64,000 bases of DNA, from contig NZ_JAPMXC010000002.1 of the NCBI RefSeq assembly GCF_026624755.1, positions 1 to 64,000 of the forward strand, in the 5' to 3' direction. Below are positions 35,587-42,876 of this stretch, piece by piece. Source of the DNA: Robbsia betulipollinis. Its GTDB lineage: Bacteria; Pseudomonadota; Gammaproteobacteria; Burkholderiales; Burkholderiaceae. Position numbers and translations under genes: made by a program. Numbering within the stretch: the stretch's first letter is position 1; each line of letters starts with the position of its first letter. The notes under the pieces are model-generated. The model was not told the DNA's origin. It did no database searches and saw only the letters and a program-made list of their open reading frames with translations.

Positions 35587-36630
35587 TCAGGGCGATTTGA
35601 CGACATGCGGCGCAGGACCGGGCACGCCATGCGGCACAGGGCGGGGCACGCCATGCGGCGCGACGGCGGCCGCGCGCCGGCGCAGGCGCTCGCGCCAATG
35701 CCAGTATCCCAGCCCGGGCAAGCCGAACAGCAGCTCGCGGGTGCGTTTGCACAGCGACAGCGCCAGCGCCGCCTCGGGAGACAGGCCGACGAAGGGCGCG
35801 AGCAGCAGGAAACCGCCTTCCTGCACGCCAAGCGCGCCCGGTATCGCAAACGCGATGCCGCGTATCGCCTGGCCGAGGCTTTCGAGCAGCAGCGCGTCGA
35901 GCAGACTCACCGGATGGCCGATGAAGTGCAGCGCCAGCCAGACTTCACCCGTGCCCACCAGCCAGCCGAGCAGGTTCAGGCCGAAGCAGGCGCGCACGCT
36001 GCGCGCCTGGGCATACATCGACTCGACCATCGCGTCGAGCCGTGCCGCGCGCCGGGCCCAGCCGCCACCCGCGCCCGATCCGATGCCAAGACGCGCGGTC
36101 AGGGCGCCGAGCCTGCCGAACAGGCCCCGGCGTTGCAGCCGGTACAGAAACGTGCCGCTGAGCGTAAACAGCGAGATGCCGGCGATCAACGGCAGGACGA
36201 GATGCCCGCTGCCGGTGCGCAGCGACAGCAGGGCCACGCCGAGGATCGCGAACAGGGCCTGCGCCAACACCTGCTGCGTGGTGGCCACCGCGACCAGCGC
36301 GCCGGCCGCCGACATCGATCCGGTCCCGCCGGCCAGCATGCGCGCCATCACGACCGGCCCGCCCATCTGGCCGGCGGGCATCAGACTGTTGACGGATTCA
36401 CCCGCCCAGCGCGCGCCCAGCGTCGCGCCGAAGCGCGTCTGCCGGTCCGCCAGCACATGCATCGCGGCTGTGTCCAGCAGCAGCGGCACGAGATGAAAGA
36501 GCGCGACCGCGAGCAGCCCCCAGCCGGCGGCGACGAAGGTCGCCGCGATCAGCCCCGCGCCCCGCCACGAGAGCAGCGCGACGAAGACCGCGAGCCCCAG
36601 GCTGAGGGCGATGAAGGCGGAGCGTTTCAT
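35587..36630 (-). CDS. HpnL-like / LPG-synthase-type integral membrane protein, possible lipid flippase
   Basis: A 347-residue protein with about eight membrane helices. It carries the hallmarks of the UPF0104/lysylphosphatidylglycerol-synthase membrane domain and of HpnL: ARWAGESVNSLMPAGQMGGP near residue 80 and AFAIPGALGVQEGGFLLLA near 265. Members are thought to move lipids across the inner membrane. The last 25 residues repeat PHGVP/PGPAPH and are probably disordered. Its ATG overlaps the stop of the 2OG-oxygenase gene by 4 bases. Flipping of a phosphonolipid is an inference from the operon. Confidence 0.75.
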   Translation of the reverse strand: MKRSAFIALSLGLAVFVALLSWRGAGLIAATFVAAGWGLLAVALFHLVPLLLDTAAMHVLADRQTRFGATLGARWAGESVNSLMPAGQMGGPVVMARMLAGGTGSMSAAGALVAVATTQQVLAQALFAILGVALLSLRTGSGHLVLPLIAGISLFTLSGTFLYRLQRRGLFGRLGALTARLGIGSGAGGGWARRAARLDAMVESMYAQARSVRACFGLNLLGWLVGTGEVWLALHFIGHPVSLLDALLLESLGQAIRGIAFAIPGALGVQEGGFLLLAPFVGLSPEAALALSLCKRTRELLFGLPGLGYWHWRERLRRRAAAVAPHGVPRPVPHGVPGPAPHVVKSP

Positions 36631-37412
36631 CCGGCGCGGCGCGAACGGAACACCTGACGAAAGCCGAAATAGGCGACCGCGTCCTTCATGTTGGAGATGA
36701 AGCGCTGCCAGCGTCCCATGTCCGGGTCGGTCACGTACTCGAAGGTCAGCGAGACGCGTTCCTCGCCCACGCCCAGCGGCGTGATGCGGTGATGCAGCTG
36801 GTCGCCGTCGAAGAAAACGAGGCCGCCCGGGTCGAGTCCCTCGACGCCCTCGACGGTCTTTTTCGCGGCGTCGCGCGTGTGCAGGCGGTATTCGAGCTTG
36901 CTCGACGAGCGGTCGACCACGCCCAGCAGCAGCGTGTAGCGGCGACCCTTGTAGTAGGACGTGTCGTAATGCCAGCCGATATGGTCGCCGGGCTCCGTAT
37001 AGAAATAGAGCGCGTACGCGTGCGGATCGGTATCGGGCGAGATTTGCAGTTTCTGTCGCGACAGGCGCGAGAGCCAGGCGATCAGCGCGGGCGAGCGGTA
37101 CAGCTCGGCGATGCCGGGGGCGAGACGGTCGATCGCGTGACGGCTGACGCTGCCGCCCTTTTTGTGACCGGGCAGATAGTTGCGGTTCATCTCGACGCGG
37201 GCGGCCTGCATGCCGTCGATCAGCATGCGGGTGGTGGCCTCGGGCAGGAATTCCTTCAGAAACAGGAATTCGCCCTGCGCGTGGAAGGTGTCCTGCAACG
37301 CGTCGTTGTCGAATCCGGCCAGGCGCGCCGGCAGCGCCGCCGCCGCGGACACATCGGGCTGGGAGGGGGCGGACGGCTGGGGAACGCTTTCGGGCAAGGT
37401 GGCGGAACGCAT
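36627..37412 (-). CDS. 2-oxoglutarate/Fe(II)-dependent oxygenase
   Basis: A 261-residue oxygenase of the double-stranded beta-helix fold. The iron triad can be read as H148 and D150 in HIGWHYDTSYYKGRR and H207 or H208 in DGDQLHHRITPL, with R219 (ERVSLTFEY) as the 2-oxoglutarate anchor. The first 35 residues are Pro/Ala/Ser-rich. It starts 1 base after the CDP-alcohol phosphotransferase stop and overlaps the HpnL-like gene by 4 bases. In this setting it may hydroxylate the phosphonate headgroup (for example at C1 of 2-aminoethylphosphonate) or the lipid. That substrate is inferred only. Confidence 0.75.
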   Translation of the reverse strand: MRSATLPESVPQPSAPSQPDVSAAAALPARLAGFDNDALQDTFHAQGEFLFLKEFLPEATTRMLIDGMQAARVEMNRNYLPGHKKGGSVSRHAIDRLAPGIAELYRSPALIAWLSRLSRQKLQISPDTDPHAYALYFYTEPGDHIGWHYDTSYYKGRRYTLLLGVVDRSSSKLEYRLHTRDAAKKTVEGVEGLDPGGLVFFDGDQLHHRITPLGVGEERVSLTFEYVTDPDMGRWQRFISNMKDAVAYFGFRQVFRSRRAG

Positions 37413-37413
37413 G

Positions 37414-38106
37414 TTACGGCCTGCTGGGAGTCTTGGAAACGGGGGCGGCGGGCGTTACGCGGCGCCGCATGACGCGGAAATAATCGAAGGTGATCCACAG
37501 CGCGAATGCCGGCGCGCCGATCGCGGCCAGCATCAGGAAGGATTGCAGCCCCTGGAACAGCGTGACGAGCGGCATCAGATACAGGATGTCCTCGAGCTCG
37601 AACCCGCCCCAACTCGGCTGTGCGGTGCCGGCCTTTCCCGCGATTTCCTCGATGCGCATGCGCATGAAGAAGATCGCCGCGACCGATATGCCTGCCAGCG
37701 TCCCGGCGGCCGTGGCGTAGTGCGGAAAATGCGGTGCAAAGTGCGGCGCAAGGTGCGCGCCGGCAGGGGTGTCCGCGATATGCGCGACGCCGGCGCCGAT
37801 GCCGACGAACAAGAGCACGGTCACCAGCGAATCCGCCGCGAGGTCGTAGAAATGCCCGAAGCGGCTGCTCTTGCCGCTCAGACGGGCCAGTTCGCCGTCG
37901 GCATGGTCGATGACGTTGGAGAGCACCAGCAGCAGCGCGCCCAGATTCGTCCAGCCATAGCCTCCCAGCGAGAACGCCCAGGCACACGCCAGCCCCACGA
38001 TCAGGCGTACGGTGGTGAGGTGATTCGGCGTGACGGGCGTGGACACCAGGGGCAGTATCATCTGGCGAGCCAGACGTCCGTCCCAGGTGCGAGGTTTTGG
38101 CGGCAT
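37414..38106 (-). CDS. CDP-alcohol phosphatidyltransferase family protein
   Basis: A 230-residue membrane enzyme with about six helices. The complete CDP-alcohol motif D-x2-DG-x2-AR-x8-G-x3-D-x3-D lies at residues 67-92 (DHADGELARLSGKSSRFG, then HFYDLAAD). The family swaps CMP for a lipid or polyol alcohol. Beside AEP cytidylyltransferases the natural reading is transfer of aminoethylphosphonate from CMP-AEP to diacylglycerol or another lipid alcohol, giving a phosphonolipid. It is the first gene of the phosphonate run. The HpnM-like gene lies 137 bp upstream on the same strand. Confidence 0.85.
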   Translation of the reverse strand: MPPKPRTWDGRLARQMILPLVSTPVTPNHLTTVRLIVGLACAWAFSLGGYGWTNLGALLLVLSNVIDHADGELARLSGKSSRFGHFYDLAADSLVTVLLFVGIGAGVAHIADTPAGAHLAPHFAPHFPHYATAAGTLAGISVAAIFFMRMRIEEIAGKAGTAQPSWGGFELEDILYLMPLVTLFQGLQSFLMLAAIGAPAFALWITFDYFRVMRRRVTPAAPVSKTPSRP

Positions 38107-38243
38107 GAGCGATACAACGCGAAATGCAAAGCCGAAATATAAACGAGATTCGTACTGGCCGCAGCCCGGACGCGCCGCGACGTTCTCGCGAGGGCGCTCC
38201 CGGCAGGTTTTTATTCTCCGCGCGACGCCATCCCCGGCAGCGC

Positions 38244-39023
38244 TCAGTCGGCGCCGTGTGCCGCGTTGTGCGCGGCGAGGAATTTGATCAGGCCGTCGAC
38301 GCCGCCCTGGCGCAACTGGTCGCCGAACTGCTGACGGTAGACCTGGATCAGCCAGATGCCCATCAGGTCGATGTCGTACACCTTGTAGCCCGTGGGCGTC
38401 TTCGCGAGACGATAGCCGGTGGACATGTCGTCGGTGTCGGTATGCACCTGGCTGCGCACCACCACGTCGGTGGAATTCGGCACGGGCTTCGGGTGGTCGA
38501 AGCGGAACTGGATGTGCTGTCCCTGTATCTGCGTCAACTGCGCGGCGTAGACGCGCACCAGCAACGCCTGGAATTGCTGGAAGATCGCTTCCTGCTGCTG
38601 GGGCGTGGCGCTGTTCCATGCGTCTCCGGCAGCCAGCCGCGCGGTGCGGCGGAAATCGGTGAACGGCAGGAAATGGGTTTCGACCAGTTGCGCGGTGCGC
38701 GCGGGGTCGCCCCCCTTGGCCACGGGATCGCTGCGGATGGCGGCGAGCGTGCCTTCGACGGCGGCTTTCAGGGTCGCGTCGGCGCTGGCCGAGGCGGGCG
38801 GCACGACCACGTCCGACGCGGCCCGGGCGGCAACCGGCGCCGAAGCGGCGGAGGCCGTGGGGGCGGCGGTGGCGAGACCCGGCGCGACGGCGAGCAGCAG
38901 GACCGCGCCGCCGAGCGCGAGCGCATGCGGCAGACGGCGCAGGAGGGCCGCGGCGTGCGGCGCACGGCGGGAAGCGGACAGGGAATGAACGGAAAAGGGG
39001 TGCGAGCGCAAGCGGAGTGTCAT
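38244..39023 (-). CDS. MlaC/HpnM-type periplasmic lipid-binding protein
   Basis: 259 residues with a long signal peptide (ALALGGAVLLLAVAPGLATA near residues 33-52). The mature part is the Ttg2D/MlaC fold: HFLPFTDFRRTARLAAGDAW, QQQEAIFQQFQALLVRVYAA, and GYKVYDIDLMGIWLIQVYRQ, which binds a lipid's acyl chains in the periplasm. In hopanoid loci the homolog is called HpnM. It is divergent from the HpnN-like RND gene, with 170 bp between starts, and upstream of the phosphonate genes on the same strand. A role with HpnN in lipid traffic is well founded; the lipid is not known. Confidence 0.8.
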   Translation of the reverse strand: MTLRLRSHPFSVHSLSASRRAPHAAALLRRLPHALALGGAVLLLAVAPGLATAAPTASAASAPVAARAASDVVVPPASASADATLKAAVEGTLAAIRSDPVAKGGDPARTAQLVETHFLPFTDFRRTARLAAGDAWNSATPQQQEAIFQQFQALLVRVYAAQLTQIQGQHIQFRFDHPKPVPNSTDVVVRSQVHTDTDDMSTGYRLAKTPTGYKVYDIDLMGIWLIQVYRQQFGDQLRQGGVDGLIKFLAAHNAAHGAD

Positions 39024-39193
39024 CCTTGAGCGGAGAGTGGGGGAGCGGAAAGCTGTAGCGACAGCCTGGCCACGTCGATGTGGTCGAGTATAGCGGATCG
39101 GCCCGTCGCTCCCTGCCGCGCCTCCAGGCGCCCGTGCCGGGGGCGGGGTGCCGCTATACTGCAAGCCTTTCGCAACAGGAGCGCGCTTCGACC

Positions 39194-41845
39194 ATGCTGA
39201 CTTCGCTGATTACGAGAGTCGTCAACGGCTCGATCCGACACCCGTGGCGGGTCGTCATGGTGTCCGTGCTGCTGGCGGTATGCAGCGTCGTGTACGTCGC
39301 CCGGCATTTCGCCATCAATACCGACATCAGCGGCCTGATCGACAGCAAGCGGCCCTGGGCCGCGCGCGACCGGGCGCTCGATGCAGCCTTCCCGGGGCGC
39401 TCGCAAACCACGCTGGTGGTGATCGACGCCCCGGCGCCGGAACTCGCCGACGCGGCCGCCGACGCGCTGGCCGCGCGTCTCGCGGGCGACCCGAAGCGCT
39501 TCGAATCGGTGGCGCGGCCCGATGGCGGCGCGTTTTTCGAGAAAAACGGCCTGCTATATCTGTCCACCGCGAAAGTCGAGCGCCTGGGCCGGCAGTTGAC
39601 CGACGCGCGCTCGCTGCTCAATTCGCTGGCGCACGACCCCAGTCTGCGCGGGCTGGCGAATCTGCTCTCGGTGACGCTGCTCGTGCCAGTGGAGAGCGGC
39701 AAGCTCGCGCTGGCCGACATGCGCACGCTGCTGGGCCGCAGCGCCGACGCGGTGGATGGGGCGCTGGACGGCAAGCCGGTCGCGCTGTCGTGGCGCAATC
39801 TCGCCCAGTCCCGCGACGCCGTGGCCGAAGCGGCCGACGGCGCGCCGGTCGCGGCGGGACGCAGCTACGTCACGGTGCGGCCGGTGCTCGATTTCAGCGC
39901 GCTGGAGCCGGGCGCCGCCGCATCGGCGACGATCCGCGCCGCCGCCCGCGATCTGCGGCTCGACGCGCGCTTTCATGCGACGGTGCGGCTCACGGGCGCG
40001 CGCCCGCTCGCGGACGAGGAGTTCGCTTCCGTGGCCGAGGGCGCGGTGCCGAACGCGATCGCCACGCTGCTGACGGTGGTGGCGATCCTCTGGTATGCGG
40101 TGCGCTCGCTGCGTCTCGTGCTGGCCGTGTTCGTCACGCTGATCGCGGGCCTGGCGGCCACCGCCGCGCTGGGTCTGTGGATGGTCGGCGCGCTGAACCT
40201 GATCTCGGTCGCGTTCGCCGTGCTGTTCGTCGGCATCGGCGTGGATTTCGGTATCCAGGTAGGCGTGCGCTATCGCGAGGAACGCTTCCTGGCGGCGGAT
40301 CTGTCCGCGGCGTTGCTGCGCACCGCCCGGGGGCTGGCCTTGCCGCTGTCGCTCGCCGCGGCGGCGACCGCGGTGAGCTTTTTCTCCTTTTTGCCGACCG
40401 CCTATCGCGGCATTTCCGAACTGGGACTGATCGCCGGCGTCGGTATCCTGTTCGTGGCGTTTCCGTCGAGTCTTACACTGCTGCCGGCACTGATCGTGCT
40501 GCTCAAGCCGCGCGGCGAGCGCGCGCCGCCCGGGTTTGCCTGGCTCGCGCCGGTCGACCGTCTCTTCGAGCGGCAGCGCAAGCCCATCCTGATCGGCACG
40601 CTCGCCCTGGTGATCGCCGGTCTGCCGCTGCTTTTCTTCCTGCGTTTCGATTTCAACCCGCTGCATCTGAAGGATCCGCACAGCGAATCCATGCGTACGC
40701 TCGCCGCGCTCGACAGCTCGGTCGCGAGCGTGAACAACATCCAGGTATTGCAGCCGTCGCTGGCGGCGGCGCAGGCGAGCGCGGCCCGCCTCGCCGCGGT
40801 GCCGGAAGTGGGGCAGGCGCTGTCGCTGAACAGTTTCATTCCCGCCGATCAGGCCGCCAAGCTGGCCGCCATCGTGGCGCTGCGCGCGCAACTCGCGCCG
40901 GTGCTCGCGCAAGCGCCGCTACCGGCGGCGACCGACGCGGCGCGGGTATCGGCGCTGCGGCAGGCATCGCTGCAACTGCGCAACGCGGCGCTCGACCACC
41001 CGGGGCCGGGTGCCGCCGAGGCGAAGCGCCTCGGCGCGAGCCTGCGGCGGCTCGCCGACGCCGACGCCGCCACGCGGGACCGCGCCGAGGCGGCGCTTGC
41101 GCTGCCGCTGCGCATCTCGTTGTCGCGTCTCGCCAGTCTGTTGCAGGCGGCCCCGGTCGGACTGACCGATCTTCCGGCGGTATTGCGGGAGAATTGGCAA
41201 AACGCGGCCGGACAGGCGCTGGTCGAGGTCTCGCCGCGCGTGCCGCCCGGTACGGACCCGAGCAACGACGCGATGCTGCGCCGCTTCACTTCGGCCGTGC
41301 TGCAGGCGGCACCGGGGGCGGTGGGCGGGCCGATCTCCATCATCGAGTCGGCGCGGGCCATCATCACCGCCTTTCTCCAGGCGACGGCGATCGCGCTGCT
41401 GGCCATCACGCTGCTGCTATGGATCGCGCTGCGCCGGTTCGACGATGTGCTGCGCACGCTGATTCCGTTGCTGGTGTCGGGGGCCGTGACGCTGGAACTG
41501 TGCGTGCTGTTCGGATTGCCGCTGAACTTCGCCAACATCATCGCCTTGCCGCTGCTGCTCGGCATCGGCGTCGCATTCAAGATCTACTATGTGCTGGCCT
41601 GGCGGCGCGGGCAGACCGGGCTGCTGCACTCGGGACTGACGCAGGCGGTCATCCTCAGCGCGGCGACCACCGCGACGGCGTTCGGCAGTCTCTGGTTCTC
41701 GCACCATCCGGGCACGTCGAGCATGGGGCGGCTGTTGACCTTGTCGCTGCTGTGCACGCTCGTCGGCGCCGTGTTTTTCCAGCCGGTGCTGATGGGCCGG
41801 CCGCGCACGCCGCTGCCTGAGGCTGAAGGTGGCAGGCAGGACTGA
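39194..41845 (+). CDS. hpnN: HpnN-type RND/MMPL lipid transporter
   Basis: 883 residues, the usual HpnN length. There is one membrane helix at the N-terminus ([20 protein letters not shown]), a first periplasmic domain of about 240 residues, five helices at about 290-430 ([40 protein letters not shown]), then a second half of the same layout ending in [20 protein letters not shown]. HpnN exports hopanoids to the outer membrane in other bacteria. No squalene-hopene cyclase gene is in the window, so its cargo may be hopanoids made elsewhere or another lipid such as a phosphonolipid. ATG 39194 precedes the conserved start. Confidence 0.87.
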   Translation: MLTSLITRVVNGSIRHPWRVVMVSVLLAVCSVVYVARHFAINTDISGLIDSKRPWAARDRALDAAFPGRSQTTLVVIDAPAPELADAAADALAARLAGDPKRFESVARPDGGAFFEKNGLLYLSTAKVERLGRQLTDARSLLNSLAHDPSLRGLANLLSVTLLVPVESGKLALADMRTLLGRSADAVDGALDGKPVALSWRNLAQSRDAVAEAADGAPVAAGRSYVTVRPVLDFSALEPGAAASATIRAAARDLRLDARFHATVRLTGARPLADEEFASVAEGAVPNAIATLLTVVAILWYAVRSLRLVLAVFVTLIAGLAATAALGLWMVGALNLISVAFAVLFVGIGVDFGIQVGVRYREERFLAADLSAALLRTARGLALPLSLAAAATAVSFFSFLPTAYRGISELGLIAGVGILFVAFPSSLTLLPALIVLLKPRGERAPPGFAWLAPVDRLFERQRKPILIGTLALVIAGLPLLFFLRFDFNPLHLKDPHSESMRTLAALDSSVASVNNIQVLQPSLAAAQASAARLAAVPEVGQALSLNSFIPADQAAKLAAIVALRAQLAPVLAQAPLPAATDAARVSALRQASLQLRNAALDHPGPGAAEAKRLGASLRRLADADAATRDRAEAALALPLRISLSRLASLLQAAPVGLTDLPAVLRENWQNAAGQALVEVSPRVPPGTDPSNDAMLRRFTSAVLQAAPGAVGGPISIIESARAIITAFLQATAIALLAITLLLWIALRRFDDVLRTLIPLLVSGAVTLELCVLFGLPLNFANIIALPLLLGIGVAFKIYYVLAWRRGQTGLLHSGLTQAVILSAATTATAFGSLWFSHHPGTSSMGRLLTLSLLCTLVGAVFFQPVLMGRPRTPLPEAEGGRQD

Positions 41846-41903
41846 GCATCGCACCCGGGCGGGCGCGTGCCGCCCGGGTGAAAGACCCTGTTACCGGAAT
41901 CGA

Positions 41904-41932
41904 TTGTAAATAATAATGATTCTCATTAACAT
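41904..41932 (+). promoter_or_regulatory. Fur-box promoter
   Basis: AATAATGATTCTCATTAAC (41912-41930) matches the 19-bp Fur consensus at 15 positions. It overlaps a candidate promoter: -35 TTGTAA at 41904-41909, a 17-base spacer, and -10 TAACAT at 41927-41932. Iron-bound Fur would block RNA polymerase here. Transcription would run right, through the small peptide gene at 42028. Confidence 0.7.
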
Positions 41933-42027
41933 GGGCAATCGGTTGCCGCTTCCCGGCGCCGTCGACGCCTGCGCCTGCCGGCGCGCCTGCCTACCTGTCG
42001 TCGCGCCGCGGCGCGTTGGAGAATGCG

Positions 42028-42090
42028 ATGGAACTCACGATATGCATGCTTGGCACGCTGGGGCTCGCCTGGTACCTTTTCCGCCGTTGA
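42028..42090 (+). CDS. 20-residue membrane peptide under Fur control
   Basis: A short gene begins at ATG 42028, 5 bases after GGAGA, and encodes MELTICMLGTLGLAWYLFRR, one membrane helix with two C-terminal arginines. It lies about 95 bases downstream of the predicted Fur-regulated transcription start and is followed by a GC hairpin at 42094. The layout suggests an iron-starvation peptide, or a small RNA with a peptide reading frame. I know of no family match; the frame could be fortuitous. Confidence 0.5.
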   Translation: MELTICMLGTLGLAWYLFRR

Positions 42091-42093
42091 CAC

Positions 42094-42112
42094 GGCGCCC
42101 ATCGCGGGCGCC
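42094..42112 (+). terminator. Hairpin after the small peptide gene
   Basis: GGCGCCC (42094-42100) and GGGCGCC (42106-42112) form a perfect 7-bp stem with loop ATCGC, 3 bases after the peptide stop. No T-run follows, so the strength is uncertain. Confidence 0.45.
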
Positions 42113-42121
42113 TGGCGGGCG

Positions 42122-42796
42122 TCAGGGTTCCTGCATGGCCTTGACGCCGGGCAAGGCGAGCAGGGTGCGCAGGATCTCGTCGGTCTGCCGGTTCGAGGCG
42201 CGTGCCAGCGCGATCGTGACATCGTCGAAGTCGCCGTTGTCTTCGCCGGGCTGCACCGCGAACTGCCGGACCTTGCTGGAGCGCGGGCCCAGCGCGGCAT
42301 CGAGCTTGCTGAGCGTCAGCGCGCCACGCTCCACCTGCAGGCGGATGGTGCGGGTCTGCCAGCTTGCCCGGTAGCGCTCTTCGAGCGGTTTCACGCCGGC
42401 CAGGATCAACAGGATGATGATGGTCGCGGCGATGGCGCCGGTGTACAGGCCGCCGCCGACCGCCAGACCCACGGCGGCGACGCTCCACAGGCTCGCGGCC
42501 GTGGTCAGTCCGCGGATCACCTCGCCGCGCAGCAGGATCGAGCCGGCGCCCAGAAAACCGATTCCCGACACCACCTGCGCGGCGACGCGCGAGGGGTCCA
42601 GCACCACGTGCTCGCGGCCCAGCGCGTCGTTGAAGCCGAAGGCCGAGACCAGCATGAAGAGCGCCGATCCTACGCATACCAACATGTGCGTGCGCAGCCC
42701 CGCCGCCCACGACAGGCGCTCGCGCTCGAAGCCGATGACGCTGCCCAACACGGCGGCCAGGATCAGGCGCGCGACCAGTTCCCACGATGACAGCAT
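42122..42796 (-). CDS. MgtC/SapB-family membrane protein
   Basis: 224 residues. The first 130 form four to five membrane helices with the family motifs LVARLILAAVLGSVIGFERE, RTHMLVCVGSALFML, VSGIGFLGAGSILL and RGLTTAASLWSVAAVGLAVG. The last 85 residues form a soluble ACT-like domain (TIRLQVERGALTLSKLDAAL). MgtC proteins help survival under low magnesium and, in pathogens, inside phagocytes, partly by controlling ATP synthase. ATG 42796 fits the conserved start. No Mg riboswitch was recognised upstream. Confidence 0.85.
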   Translation of the reverse strand: MLSSWELVARLILAAVLGSVIGFERERLSWAAGLRTHMLVCVGSALFMLVSAFGFNDALGREHVVLDPSRVAAQVVSGIGFLGAGSILLRGEVIRGLTTAASLWSVAAVGLAVGGGLYTGAIAATIIILLILAGVKPLEERYRASWQTRTIRLQVERGALTLSKLDAALGPRSSKVRQFAVQPGEDNGDFDDVTIALARASNRQTDEILRTLLALPGVKAMQEP

Positions 42797-42876
42797 AGCG
42801 GTGCCTCCCTCGTCGACAACGTGCCAGTATACCGGCCCCGGCACGGCGAACGGCGCGTGGCGCGCACGGTCGGTAC

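Noticed and set aside
39148-41820. An 890-codon frame overlapping hpnN
   Set aside because: A plus-one frame shadow of the transporter, with no membrane pattern.
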